In this document: one piece after another, positions 28,543 through 37,593 of the stretch
How the letters are laid out: each line of letters opens with the position of its first letter
Numbering within the stretch: the first letter of the stretch is position 1
Assembly: GCF_004343155.1 (NCBI RefSeq)
Contig: NZ_SMDC01000002.1
Location: 310,001 to 374,000, forward strand
DNA from: Marichromatium gracile
Lineage (GTDB): Bacteria > Pseudomonadota > Gammaproteobacteria > Chromatiales > Chromatiaceae
Direction: 5' to 3'
Length of the DNA: 64,000 bases
The notes under the pieces: model-generated
What the model was told of the DNA's origin: nothing
Seen by the model: the letters and a program-made list of their open reading frames with translations, nothing else
Databases searched by the model: none
Position numbers and translations under genes: made by a program

Positions 28543-29964
28543 TCAGTCGATGCTCCATTGGTGCACCGGGTGACCGGCGCGCTGGCGTGCCAGATAGGCG
28601 GCGGTCAACCCGTACATGTCGTGGCCGTGGCGCGCCACCCAGGCGCGTTGCCAGGCCGCGCCGGTGCGTCGCCGGGCGAGACGCTGGGCGATGATGTCGA
28701 GCCAGTGTCCGCGTTCGTCCGCGCCCATCCCCAACGCCTCCAGCCCGCGATGGGCGCGCGGCAGCAGGTCGTCGCGGAGGATGGTGGCGACCTGGTGCTC
28801 GCGCCCGTCGAGCCAGCGGATGCGCGCGCCGAGCCCGGCGCGGGCGCAGTCGTAGAAACCGGCCATCGCCAGGGGGAAGGGCAGTCGCTGCTCCGGGGGG
28901 CGCGGGTCGTGGCTGAGCGCGTGCACCGCACCGAGATAGAGCGCGGTGTTGGCGATGGCGTCTGCAACCGTGGGACCGGCGGGGATCACCCGGTGCTCGA
29001 TGCGCAGATGCGGGCGGCCGTCGTCGTCGAAGCCGATCAATGGCCGGTTCCAGCGCCAGATGGTGCCGTTGTGCAGGCGCAGGTGGGTGAGCGTCTCGGG
29101 TGGCTCGTCGCTGCACTGCGGCAGCAGGACCGGATAACGCGCGAGATTGGCCTCGAAGGTCTCGAGGATCGAGTGCGCGGCATAGCGCTGGCCGAAGTTG
29201 ACCCGTTCCTGGAGAATCGCGCCGCCGACCGAGACCGCCTGCTCGAACAGCGCGATCCGCGTCTCCTCCCACAGCGCATGACCGAACAGGAAAGGCGAGT
29301 TGGCGCTGATCGCCACCAGCGGGCCGCTGAGGATCTTGGAGGCGTTGTAGACCCGGGCGGCGTGCTCGGGGGCGACCTGCAGGTGGATCTGGAAGGAGGT
29401 GCCGGCGGCCTCGAGCATGACGTCGTGCCAGTGCAGCTCGAGCGGTTCGTCGCCGTCGATGATCAGCGACAGCGCTCGCCCCTGGCGCAGCGCGAAGATA
29501 CGGGCGTTGAGCGCGCGATAGCGCGCCAGCGGCGACATCGTCTCGATGTCGAGCTGCTCGGCGTCGATCGTCGGCAGGGTGCCGATGGTGACCACCCGCA
29601 GCCCGAGATCCTCGCCCAGCCGTTGGGCGCGCTCGAGCGGCTCGCCGAGCGTCGTGGCGAGCTGCGAGAGGGTCGTCGCGCCGAGTTCGAGCGGGGTGCC
29701 GTTGAACTCGATGTTGAACATCGAAAGCTCCGGGACCACCCGGGGGTCGGCGAGCGCGTCGAGCAGCGCCGGGGCGCGCGGGGCCGGGCGCATCGCGGTG
29801 TCGACCAGCCAGGCCTCGAGTTCGAAGCCGAGCATCGGGGGTGCGTGCGCGATCCGCCCCTCGGCGAACCAGCGCGCGAGCAGCGCGGTCTCCTCGCGCA
29901 GCCGGGTGGTGAAGCGCGCGAGATCGGCCTCGCTGAACCGGTCACTGGCGATCTCCTGGCCCAT
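28543..29964 (-). CDS. Glutamate-cysteine ligase, GCS2 family
   Basis: This 473-residue protein is of the GCS2 (plant/proteobacterial) carboxylate-amine ligase superfamily. MLGFELEAWLVD near the N-terminus holds metal-binding Glu residues. MFNIEFNGTP, SFQIHLQV and HLRIEHRVIPAGPTVADA follow, all family features. The likely reaction is gamma-glutamylcysteine synthesis, the first step to glutathione. Starts at 30009, 30000 and 29994 are possible, but GGTGGAGG at 29978-29971 lies six bases before ATG 29964, which I choose. The next gene downstream is the desuccinylase-like hydrolase. Confidence 0.85.
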   Translation of the reverse strand: MGQEIASDRFSEADLARFTTRLREETALLARWFAEGRIAHAPPMLGFELEAWLVDTAMRPAPRAPALLDALADPRVVPELSMFNIEFNGTPLELGATTLSQLATTLGEPLERAQRLGEDLGLRVVTIGTLPTIDAEQLDIETMSPLARYRALNARIFALRQGRALSLIIDGDEPLELHWHDVMLEAAGTSFQIHLQVAPEHAARVYNASKILSGPLVAISANSPFLFGHALWEETRIALFEQAVSVGGAILQERVNFGQRYAAHSILETFEANLARYPVLLPQCSDEPPETLTHLRLHNGTIWRWNRPLIGFDDDGRPHLRIEHRVIPAGPTVADAIANTALYLGAVHALSHDPRPPEQRLPFPLAMAGFYDCARAGLGARIRWLDGREHQVATILRDDLLPRAHRGLEALGMGADERGHWLDIIAQRLARRRTGAAWQRAWVARHGHDMYGLTAAYLARQRAGHPVHQWSID

Positions 29965-30123
29965 CCGCTGCCTCCACCGGTCGCAATCGTACATCCGCAT
30001 TGACGTCATGGCGTTCGCTATACAGTCTATGCGGCTTGATCGTCGTCGACGCAACGTGGGTCGGCGGCAGCACAATGGAAGATCGAAACCGCCATGGTCG
30101 GCGGACGAGAGGTGGATCGAATC

Positions 30124-30861
30124 ATGGCTCCCTGGTCGAAGGGCTTGTGTTGGAACTCGGGCGGTATCAGCGATGCCGGTCGGGTGCGGCGGGACAATCA
30201 GGACGCCTATCTGGATCGTCCGGAGCTGGGGCTCTGGGCGGTGGCCGATGGCATGGGCGGGCATCGCGACGGCGCCGAGGCGAGCCGGCTGATCGTCAGT
30301 CGGTTGGGACGGCTGGAGCGCGCACTCGAGCTGGAGTCGGGGCTGGAGACGCTGGAGCGGACGCTGCGTGCGGTCAACCGCGAGCTGGTGGCGAGCGCCG
30401 AGGGCGTGCTCGAGGCGCTCTGCGGCAGCACGGTCGCGGCCTTGCTCGCCGTTGGTGATCGCGTTGCGCTGTGCTGGGCCGGCGACAGCCGTATCTATCG
30501 GTTGCGCGCCGGCGTGCTCGAGCAGCTCAGCCGCGATCACTCCCAGGTCCAGGCGCTGGTCGATATGGGGCTGCTCTCGCCCGAGGAGGCGGAGTGGCAC
30601 CCGCTCTCGAGCGTGCTGGTGCGCGCCGTCGGCGCCGATGCCCGGCTCGAGTTCGAGCGGCGTACCGAGTCGCTGCGCGCGGGCGATCGATACCTATTGT
30701 GCAGCGACGGGCTGAATCGCGACCTCGCCGGCGACGAGATCGCCCGTATCCTCTCCCAGATCCACCCCGCCGAGGTCGCCGCTCAGGCGCTGGTACGGGC
30801 CGCCTGCGAGGCCGGTGGCAACGACAACGTCACCGCGGTGGTGGTCGACTTCACGGCCTGA
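30124..30861 (+). CDS. PPM-family (PP2C-like) Ser/Thr protein phosphatase
   Basis: This 245-residue stand-alone PP2C/Stp-type phosphatase domain carries all the metal-site motifs in order: SDAGRVRRDNQDAYL, VADGMGGHRDGAEAS, GSTVAALL, WAGDSRIYRL, LLCSDGLNR and GGNDNVTAVVVD. ATG 30124 follows GAGAGGTGG with good spacing, and an earlier ATG at 30094 is possible. No kinase or forkhead gene adjoins, so its target is unknown. Its last 11 bases overlap the 3' end of the convergent tadA. Confidence 0.93.
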   Translation: MAPWSKGLCWNSGGISDAGRVRRDNQDAYLDRPELGLWAVADGMGGHRDGAEASRLIVSRLGRLERALELESGLETLERTLRAVNRELVASAEGVLEALCGSTVAALLAVGDRVALCWAGDSRIYRLRAGVLEQLSRDHSQVQALVDMGLLSPEEAEWHPLSSVLVRAVGADARLEFERRTESLRAGDRYLLCSDGLNRDLAGDEIARILSQIHPAEVAAQALVRAACEAGGNDNVTAVVVDFTA

Positions 30862-31354
30862 GCGCGTCGCGCGCGGCGCGCGCGGCCCGGCGTCGGGCAC
30901 GGAAGAAGTCACGCAACAGCTCGCCGCAGTCCGCGGCGAGCACCCCGCCGCGACACTCGGTGCGATGGTTGAAGCGCGCATCCGAGGGCAGCAGGTCGAA
31001 GACGCTGCCGCAGGCCCCGGCCTTGGGGTCGGTCGCGCCATAGACCACCGCGCCGACACGGGCATGGACGATGGCCCCGGCGCACATCACGCAGGGCTCG
31101 AGGGTGACATAGAGCCTGGTCTCGGGCAGGCGATAATTGGCGAGCCGGCGTCCGGCGTCGCGCAGCGCCTGGATCTCGGCGTGGGCGCTGGGGTCGTTGT
31201 CGGCGATCGGGCGGTTCCAGCCCTCGCCGATGCACTGCCCGTCGCGCACCAGCACCGCGCCGACCGGGACCTCGCCCTGTTGCGCCGCGCGCTCGGCCAG
31301 GCGCAGCGCGTGGCGCATCCAGAATTCATCGGGGCTGTCGACGGCAGGCTCCAC
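30851..31354 (-). CDS. tadA: tRNA-specific adenosine deaminase TadA
   Basis: TadA deaminates adenosine 34 of tRNA-Arg(ACG) to inosine. The 167-residue protein has the zinc/catalytic motifs HAE (in PSAHAEIQAL) and PCVMCAGAI, plus the PVGAVLV and ARFNHR segments of the family. GTG 31354 is chosen because AGGAGAC (31367-31361) lies six bases upstream. Longer reading to 31423 has no support. It overlaps the convergent phosphatase gene by 11 bp at the 3' end, so convergent transcripts would be antisense to each other there. Confidence 0.95.
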   Translation of the reverse strand: MEPAVDSPDEFWMRHALRLAERAAQQGEVPVGAVLVRDGQCIGEGWNRPIADNDPSAHAEIQALRDAGRRLANYRLPETRLYVTLEPCVMCAGAIVHARVGAVVYGATDPKAGACGSVFDLLPSDARFNHRTECRGGVLAADCGELLRDFFRARRRAARAARDALRP

Positions 31355-31452
31355 TCGGGGGTCTCCTGTGGTGAGGATGCGCGGGCGCGGAAAAGGGATC
31401 GATGCTAGTCGCCGCCCGGGCACGGGGCAAGGCGGGCACCTTCGGAGGGAAG

Positions 31453-32115
31453 ATGAGACGACGACTCACCGAGCACGACAACTTCGGCTATCTCACCGTC
31501 GCCCTGGTGGTGCTGCTGTTCGGTACCGCGCTGGCCGACGAGCTCGGTCTGCGGCTCGGTCAGCTGCTGGTGCAGCTGGCGATCGTCGCCGCGCTGGCGC
31601 TCGGGGTCTGGGGGATGAACCGGCGCACCCACTGGTTCCGCACCCGGCTGGGGCTGATCCTCGCCAGCCTGGTGGTGATCCTGCTCGGGCGCTGGCTGGA
31701 GACGGCGGTGGTGTGGCTGCTGATCCTGCTCGGCTATCTCATCCTCACCAGCTGGCTGGCGATGGAGCAGGTGCTGCGCGGCGATTCGGTCGACTGGAAC
31801 AAGATCGTCGGTGCGGTCTGCGTCTATCTGCTGATGGGGCTGGTCTGGGCGACGCTCTACATGTTGATCGCACTGCTCGAGCCGAGCGCCTTCGCCGGTC
31901 TACGCCCCGGTCCCTGGTACCAGGGCTTTCCCGAGCTGGTCTATTTCAGCTTCATCACCCTCACCACGGTCGGTTACGGCGACATCGTGCCGGTGTCCTC
32001 GCTGGCGCGCTTCTTCGCCTTCATCGAGGCGGTGGTGGGGCAGTTCTATCTCGCCATCCTGGTGGCCAGCCTGGTCGGTATCCGCCTCGCCGACTGGCGC
32101 GGCAACGGCGACTGA
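31453..32115 (+). CDS. Two-pore-type potassium channel protein
   Basis: This 220-residue integral membrane protein has four or five hydrophobic segments, then a pore helix and the K+ selectivity filter TTVGYGD (171-177), followed by the inner helix FIEAVVGQFYLAILVASLVG. It matches the Ion_trans_2 family. No cytoplasmic RCK/TrkA-N domain is present. ATG 31453 has GGAGG four bases upstream. It stands alone between tadA and the AraC gene. Confidence 0.88.
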   Translation: MRRRLTEHDNFGYLTVALVVLLFGTALADELGLRLGQLLVQLAIVAALALGVWGMNRRTHWFRTRLGLILASLVVILLGRWLETAVVWLLILLGYLILTSWLAMEQVLRGDSVDWNKIVGAVCVYLLMGLVWATLYMLIALLEPSAFAGLRPGPWYQGFPELVYFSFITLTTVGYGDIVPVSSLARFFAFIEAVVGQFYLAILVASLVGIRLADWRGNGD

Positions 32116-32125
32116 GCGGGTCCGC

Positions 32126-33058
32126 TCAGGGCCGCGAGTCGTCGGGGACCGGGCCGGCGACGCTCGCCGTGGCATGTCGCACCTCCGCCGGCGAGACCCG
32201 AAAGTGACGCTTGAACTCGCGGCTGAACTGCGAGGCGCTCTGGTAGCCGACCCGGGTGGCGGCGACGCTCGCGCGTACCCCCTGGGCGGCGATCAGCGCC
32301 CGGGCGCGGTCGAGGCGGATGCGCTTGAGATAGCGCAGCGGGGTCTCGCCGGTGACCTGCTTGAAGGCGCGATGGAAGGTCGAGGCGCCCATGTGCGCCT
32401 CGGCGGCCAGCGATTCGACGCTCAGCGCCTTGGCATAGTCACGATGGATGCGCGCCAGTGCCCGGGCGATGCGTGCATCGGCATCCTGGTGCTGGGTGAG
32501 CGCGCACAGCGCCGGACCATGAGGGCCGAGGAGGGCGCGGTAGTGCAGCTCGCGCACCAGCGCCCGACCCAGCACCTGCGACTCCAGCGGCGAGTCGAGC
32601 GCGTGCAGCAGTCGAGCTGTGGTGGCGATCATCTCGGCATCGAGCGCCACCGGCGCGAGTCCGCGCGGCAGTCCGGCGGTCTGCGGCCGCTGCGGCGCGA
32701 GTCCGCCGCAGACCAGTGCGACCAACTCGTGGAGCAGGGTCCAGTCGATGGCGACGAACAACCCGAGCAGGGGATCGCTCGGACTGGCGTGGGTCTCGCA
32801 TTCGAGCGGCAAGGGTACGCTGACGATCAGATAGTGATTGGGGTCGTAACCGAAGCGGGTGCGCCCGAGATAGACGGTCTTGTGGCCGCCGGCGATGATC
32901 ACGATCCCGGGCTCGTAGATCATCGGGGTGCGAGCCGCAGAGGCGTCGGTCCAGAACACGCGGACCCCGGGGATCTCGGTGTCGAAGGTGCCACTGCGCG
33001 CACGTGCCTGGTGTGCGGCGCGCAGCCGCGCGAGCGGTTGCTGAAGTCCTGGCGGCAT
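32126..33058 (-). CDS. AraC-family transcriptional regulator (YqhC-like)
   Basis: This 310-residue regulator has an N-terminal AraC_N-type domain (EPGIVIIAGGHKTVYLG and YDPNHYLIVSVPLPLECET) and a C-terminal pair of helix-turn-helix motifs (LAAEAHMGASTFHRAFKQVT and ATRVGYQSASQFSREFKRHF). It is divergent from an aldehyde-reductase gene, the same layout as E. coli yqhC/yqhD, where YqhC activates yqhD in response to reactive aldehydes. A similar role is inferred from the arrangement. Confidence 0.9.
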   Translation of the reverse strand: MPPGLQQPLARLRAAHQARARSGTFDTEIPGVRVFWTDASAARTPMIYEPGIVIIAGGHKTVYLGRTRFGYDPNHYLIVSVPLPLECETHASPSDPLLGLFVAIDWTLLHELVALVCGGLAPQRPQTAGLPRGLAPVALDAEMIATTARLLHALDSPLESQVLGRALVRELHYRALLGPHGPALCALTQHQDADARIARALARIHRDYAKALSVESLAAEAHMGASTFHRAFKQVTGETPLRYLKRIRLDRARALIAAQGVRASVAATRVGYQSASQFSREFKRHFRVSPAEVRHATASVAGPVPDDSRP

Positions 33059-33256
33059 GCTGGTGTCGTATTGTGTGATGGCCTGGAAGCAGGATCTTAT
33101 CCTTTATCGGGCATGATTTGTGGACGATCCGCCCGGATTGAGCAGGATCAGGCAAGTAATCGGCAGGATCGACGGTTCAGGCCGCGATAGTCGCGGGGTA
33201 GGCTGATAGGGTCACGGGCAACGCATGCCCCTTGTACCGAATCCACAGGAGTCACG

Positions 33257-34411
33257 ATGGACAACTTCGTCTACGAGAACCCAACCCGTATCCACTTCGG
33301 CAGCGGCCAGATCGCCGCGCTGGCCGAGGCCATCCCCACTGGGGCGCGGGTGCTGATGCTCTATGGCGGTGGCTCGATCAAATCCAATGGGGTCTATGAT
33401 CAGGTGGCAGCGGCGCTCGCCGGCTTCGACTGGGAAGCCTTCGGCGGCATCGAGCCCAACCCGCGCTACGACACGCTGATGCGCGCGGTCGAGCGGGTGC
33501 GCGCCGGTGGCTTCGACTATCTGCTCGCCGTCGGCGGCGGCTCGGTGATCGATGGCACCAAGTTCGTCGCCGCCGCCGCGTGCCATCCGGGCGACGATCC
33601 CTGGGCGATCCTCGCCGAGCAGGCGCCGGTGCGCGAGGCGCTGCCGCTGGGTTGCGTGCTCACCCTCCCGGCGACCGGCTCGGAGACCAATATCAACGCG
33701 GTGGTGACCCGGGCGGAGCGCAAGCTCGCCTTCTACAGCCCGCTGGTGCGCCCGCGTTTTGCCATCCTCGACCCCGCCACCACCCTCAGCCTGGCGCCGC
33801 GCCAGATCGCCAACGGGGTGGTCGACGCCTTCGTCCACGTCATCGAGCAGTACCTCACCTATCCCGCCGATGCCCGGGTGCAGGATCGCTTCGCCGAGGG
33901 CTTGCTGCTGACCCTGATCGAGACCGGCCCCAAGGCGCTCGACGACCCCAATGATCTGGCGCTGCGCGCCGACATCATGTGGGCCGCCTCGCTCGCGCTC
34001 AATGGCCTGATCGGCTGTGGCGTGCCGCAGGACTGGGCCACCCACCGCATCGGTCACGAGCTGACCGCGCACTTCGGCATCGACCACGGGCGCAGCCTGA
34101 CCATCGTGCTCCCTGCGCTGATGCAGGCCCGCCGCACGGCCAAGCGCGACAAGCTGCTGCAGTACGCAGAGCGGGTCTTCGGGATCGACCAGGGCGAGCC
34201 GGAGGCGCGTATCGATCAGGCGATCGCGCAAACCCGAGCGTTCTTCCAGCGCATGGGTGTCGAGACCTCGCTCGCCGACGCCGGGCTCGACGCCACCGCG
34301 ATCGACACCCTGGTCGCCGGCCTGGAGGACAACCACCTGCTGCCGCTCGGTGAGCGCGGCGACATCGGTTCGGCCGAGGTGCGGGCGATCCTCGAGGGCG
34401 CGCTGCGCTGA
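33257..34411 (+). CDS. Iron/zinc-dependent alcohol dehydrogenase, YqhD-like aldehyde reductase
   Basis: This 384-residue member of the group III metal-dependent alcohol dehydrogenases begins MDNFVYENPTRIHFGSGQI, nearly the YqhD N-terminus. It has the NADP-binding LAVGGGSVIDGTKF near residue 92 and the metal site in NGVVDAFVHVIEQY, with later His residues in GHELTAHFGIDHGRS. It would reduce short or toxic aldehydes with NADPH. CACAGGAGTC precedes the ATG. The divergent AraC regulator probably controls it. Confidence 0.93.
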   Translation: MDNFVYENPTRIHFGSGQIAALAEAIPTGARVLMLYGGGSIKSNGVYDQVAAALAGFDWEAFGGIEPNPRYDTLMRAVERVRAGGFDYLLAVGGGSVIDGTKFVAAAACHPGDDPWAILAEQAPVREALPLGCVLTLPATGSETNINAVVTRAERKLAFYSPLVRPRFAILDPATTLSLAPRQIANGVVDAFVHVIEQYLTYPADARVQDRFAEGLLLTLIETGPKALDDPNDLALRADIMWAASLALNGLIGCGVPQDWATHRIGHELTAHFGIDHGRSLTIVLPALMQARRTAKRDKLLQYAERVFGIDQGEPEARIDQAIAQTRAFFQRMGVETSLADAGLDATAIDTLVAGLEDNHLLPLGERGDIGSAEVRAILEGALR

Positions 34412-34977
34412 GCGTTGGCGGCGTACGCGTTCGGCAGGGATGCCGGCGCGTTCTCCACTCAGGCGCTCGAGGACGACACCCGGGCAAGCCATAGCCCCAC
34501 ATCGCGATGCTCACGCCGCGCGCGCCGCCTCCGCGCGCCGCCCTTGAGCAGGAAACCGACCACGCGACAGGGCGCGCGGCGGCGCTGTCGACTCGGGCGG
34601 GGATGGCCGGTAGATCCCCGATTGAGTCGGTGTCTTTTCGCTTGTTAGCTTGATGTCTGGCGTTCTTACTCGTCCGGCAGGGACGCCCCTCAAGTGCTCG
34701 AGAATCACACCCGAACACGCCGCAACCCTCGCCAGATCGCAACACTCTCGCTGATCCAAAATCCTTGAGCGGGAAACCGGTGTGCTTGACGAAACGCTCG
34801 GGCGCGATGTCGAGACGGCGGCATCAGGCAGGCGCCTAACTGTACGTGCGCGCCCTTTCTCCCGGTGCCAGGCAATCGCTGCAACGCTCCTGTTAGTATG
34901 GCTGCTGTTCGAGAGCCGCACCGCTGGCGCATGGCCGGTTCGCGGCGGACGAGACAGGCGTGCGAGGAGTATCCGCC
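34412..34977. other. Intergenic stretch with transposase debris
   Basis: This 566-bp gap has no credible gene. A decayed fragment of the transposase found intact at 36155-37351 lies at 34686-34830. A second short trace at 34541-34556 (CCCTTGAGCAGGAAAC) matches the same transposase segment around 36268. The rest is GC-rich. The ribosome site CGAGGAG for the next gene lies at 34963-34969. Confidence 0.6.
34686..34830 (-). pseudogene. Decayed remnant of Y1 transposase C-terminus
   Basis: Positions 34686-34830 align without ambiguity to 36151-36330, the C-terminal coding region and stop of the intact transposase. Shared tracts include CGAGAA, CGCCGCAA, CTTGAGC-GGAAACC and CTCGGGCGCGATG-CGAG. The remnant has many substitutions and lacks roughly 40 internal bases, so it cannot encode protein. 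It points to an older copy of the same element in the same orientation. Confidence 0.75.
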
Positions 34978-36075
34978 ATGAAGAGCGTAGGGCGTCAATC
35001 ACCGCTGATCTTGATCGCCTTGAGCGTGTTGTTGTCGCTCATGACGCCTGCAGAGGGCGGGGCCGACGAGCCGTCGGGCGAGCGCGAACTCGTCATCGCC
35101 ACGCGCGATGCGCCGCCCTTCGCCATCAAGCGGGAGAAGGGCTGGGATGGCATCACCATCGAGCTGATCCGGCGTATCGCCGACGAGGAAGGGTTTCGGG
35201 TCCAGTTCAAGGAAATGGGACTCGATGAGATGTTGGATGCGGTTGCCGCTGGAGAGGTGGATGCGGCCGCCGCCGCCCTGACCATCACCGCCGAGCGCGA
35301 GCAGCGGGTCGACTTCACCCATCCCTTCTTCACCTCCGGTCTCGGGGTGGCGGTCCCGCAGCGGCCCGAGCTGACCTGGTTCTCCGCGCTCCGGCGCGTG
35401 GCCTCGGGTGCCTTTTTGCAGTCCTTGGCGGCCTTGCTGGGTGTCCTCACCTTACTCGGCGCCCTGGTCTGGCTCGCCGAGCGTCGCCGCAACGAACAGT
35501 TCTCCGGCAAGCCGGCCAAGGGGATCGGCTCGGGCATCTGGTGGTCCGCCGTCACCATGACCACCGTCGGCTATGGCGACAAGGCCCCCGTGACCTTCGC
35601 CGGGCGGCTGATCGGGCTGGTCTGGATGTTCACCAGTGTGGTGGTCGTCTCCAGCTTCACGGCGGCCATTGCAAGCTCGCTGACCGTGGGCGAGCTGGGT
35701 CAGAACGTGAGCGGGCTCAGCGATCTCTACGGTAAGCGGGTGGTGACGGCCGAGGACAGCACCAGCGCCCGTTTCCTCGACCAGAAGCTGGTGCGCTACA
35801 GATCGGTCGCGGATGTCTCCGAGGCGCTGGAGGCGCTCGCCGCCGGGCGGGCCGATGCCGTCGTCTATGACCTGCCTATTCTGAGACACCTGGTCAGCTC
35901 GGAGCATGCCGGTGAACTCCGTGTGCTGCCGGGCATTCTGCTGCGGCAGGATTACGGCATCGCGCTTCCGCCGGAGACCGAGCTACGCGAGCCCGTCAAT
36001 CGATGGATTCTGCGCATGATCCAGAGCCCGGAATGGACGCCCATGATCGAGGGCTACCTCGGTCACGCGGGCTGA
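34978..36075 (+). CDS. GluR0-like receptor: periplasmic binding domain with inserted K+ channel
   Basis: This 365-residue protein has a signal peptide, the first half of an amino-acid-type solute-binding domain (ELVIATRDAPPFAIK and GWDGITIELIRRIADE to HPFFTSGLGVAV), then a membrane helix near residue 148. A pore loop with TTVGYGD (195-201), a second membrane helix and the second half of the binding domain complete it. This order is that of prokaryotic ionotropic glutamate receptors such as GluR0, in which ligand binding outside the membrane opens a K+ pore. The ligand is unknown. ATG 34978 has CGAGGAG eight bases upstream. It lies between an intact and a decayed copy of one transposase. Confidence 0.9.
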   Translation: MKSVGRQSPLILIALSVLLSLMTPAEGGADEPSGERELVIATRDAPPFAIKREKGWDGITIELIRRIADEEGFRVQFKEMGLDEMLDAVAAGEVDAAAAALTITAEREQRVDFTHPFFTSGLGVAVPQRPELTWFSALRRVASGAFLQSLAALLGVLTLLGALVWLAERRRNEQFSGKPAKGIGSGIWWSAVTMTTVGYGDKAPVTFAGRLIGLVWMFTSVVVVSSFTAAIASSLTVGELGQNVSGLSDLYGKRVVTAEDSTSARFLDQKLVRYRSVADVSEALEALAAGRADAVVYDLPILRHLVSSEHAGELRVLPGILLRQDYGIALPPETELREPVNRWILRMIQSPEWTPMIEGYLGHAG

Positions 36076-36154
36076 ACGGGCGCGTTCCCCCCGACGCCTT
36101 GAGCGGAAGATGGTCCGCTGCGAGTCTCCCCTGAGACGCTGGTGTGACCTCCCT

Positions 36155-37351
36155 TCAAGCGGCCGAGAACAACAGTCGGGCGCGCCGCAATCCCCGCAGA
36201 TAACGACACTCGCGCCGTGCCGCGAGCGCCGTCAGCCGCTGCGGTGCGCCGATCGCCGACCCGAACCCCTTGAGCAGGAAACCCGCGTGCTCGACGAAGC
36301 GCTCCGGCGCGATGCCGAGCCGGATGAGGATCTCGGGCAACTCCGCCGGGATCGCCCCGCGCTTGCGTGGATGCAGGGCGCGACCGAGCGAGTCGACCAG
36401 GGTCAAATAGCCGTCGAAGGTGAAGGGGATCGTTGCCGGGAGCTCGGCGGGGTTGCCGAAGGGCAGTAGTGGGGCAGGGGGCAGGCGGTTGAGGGCCGCT
36501 TCCCAGAGGTTGGTGCTGCGGGCGTCCGGTGAGGCGTCGTTCTCGGGTTCGGCTGGTGTGGGTGCGTGACTGGCTGGTGTCTTGCGCTGATGGGGAATCG
36601 GTCGTTGCGAACCGGGAGAGACCTCTGGTGGTGTCTCCGGCCCGACATCCGGGCGGTACGCCACGTCGAGATGCTGCCCGATTGCCGTACCCTCATCGCC
36701 CGCGCGCAAGGCGGCGATCCGTGCCGCAATCCCGGTATGCGCACTCTCCTCCGGCGTCTCCGCGATCCCCGCCCGAATCGGGTTGAGATCGACATAGGCC
36801 ATCACCGCCAACAGCGCCGTCTCGTCGAGGATCGCCTGCGAACGGAAGCGTCCCTCCCAGAACCGTCCCCGAACCCCATCCTCCCGATTCGCCGCCCGCG
36901 CGATCGACTCGTTCAACACCCGCATGAACCACGACAGATCCGCCAGCCGCGCCCGGTAAGTCTCGACCAAGCCCGCGACCCCATCCAGCTCCGTCTCAGT
37001 CATCTCTGCCCGCGTTGCAGGCGACAGAAACCGCTCCACCACCACCGGTCCCCGGAACAGACACCGCCAGCGCCGCAACACCTCGGTATCCGACCACCCC
37101 GCCGCCCGATTGGCATCGACCCGCACCACCAGATGCACGTGATTGCTCATCACCGCATAGGCCGCCACATCGATCGCGAACACCCCCGCGAGCTGACGCA
37201 ACCGCAACTCCACCCAGCCGCGCCGATGCTCGAAACTCCGCCCGGTCAGCCGATCGAAGCCGCACAGATACGCCCGGCGCACGCAACGCGTGACGACGTG
37301 ATACCAGGGCGTATCGGACAAGGAGACGAGCGCGGCGCGGGGACGAGTCAT
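36155..37351 (-). CDS. Y1 (IS200-type HUH) transposase, REP-associated class
   Basis: This 398-residue protein begins WYHVVTRCVRRAYLCG, typical of REP-associated tyrosine transposases (RAYT/TnpA_REP). The metal-binding HUH motif is HVH at 71-73 (SNHVHLVV), and the presumed nucleophile Tyr is in MAYVDLNPIRAG near residue 186. GRFWEGRFRSQAIL is also characteristic. Beyond residue 210 it has a long extra C-terminal region, longer than in small RAYTs. A decayed copy of that region occurs at 34686-34830. Tandem repeats lie just upstream of its start. Confidence 0.9.
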   Translation of the reverse strand: MTRPRAALVSLSDTPWYHVVTRCVRRAYLCGFDRLTGRSFEHRRGWVELRLRQLAGVFAIDVAAYAVMSNHVHLVVRVDANRAAGWSDTEVLRRWRCLFRGPVVVERFLSPATRAEMTETELDGVAGLVETYRARLADLSWFMRVLNESIARAANREDGVRGRFWEGRFRSQAILDETALLAVMAYVDLNPIRAGIAETPEESAHTGIAARIAALRAGDEGTAIGQHLDVAYRPDVGPETPPEVSPGSQRPIPHQRKTPASHAPTPAEPENDASPDARSTNLWEAALNRLPPAPLLPFGNPAELPATIPFTFDGYLTLVDSLGRALHPRKRGAIPAELPEILIRLGIAPERFVEHAGFLLKGFGSAIGAPQRLTALAARRECRYLRGLRRARLLFSAA

Positions 37352-37384
37352 GGGGCATCTCCGCTGGGGGTGTTGGGAGAAGCG

Positions 37385-37484
37385 TAGGAGAGCGCCTTGG
37401 GGGCGTCAACGGTAAGTGGGTGTCCCTTTATTTTTAGGAGAGCGTCTCGCGAGCGTCAACAATAAATGGGTGTCCTTTTATTAG
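37385..37484 (+). repeat. Two tandem 50-bp repeats upstream of transposase
   Basis: Units 37385-37434 and 37435-37484 both start TAGGAGAGCG and contain GCGTCAAC and TGGGTGTCC-TTTTATT, with about 40 of 50 bases identical. A shortened relative (GGGGACACCTTTATTTTT) occurs near 37570. An inverted GGGTGTCCTTTTT occurs near 38966-38978 (read on the minus strand). They may be recognition or REP-like elements of the neighbouring Y1 transposase. This is inferred from proximity only. Confidence 0.6.
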
Positions 37485-37593
37485 TATAGGGGCAGACATG
37501 GGCTCTCCTCTGCTCGGCCACCATCATGCCGTCGGTCTCTACTTTTCGCTGGACCTATTTTCAGGGAAGGGGACACCTTTATTTTTCCTTTCC

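Noticed and set aside
28069-30003. 644-codon open frame antisense to the desuccinylase and glutamate-cysteine ligase genes
   Set aside because: No recognisable motif. The opposite strand has two complete known families with ribosome sites.
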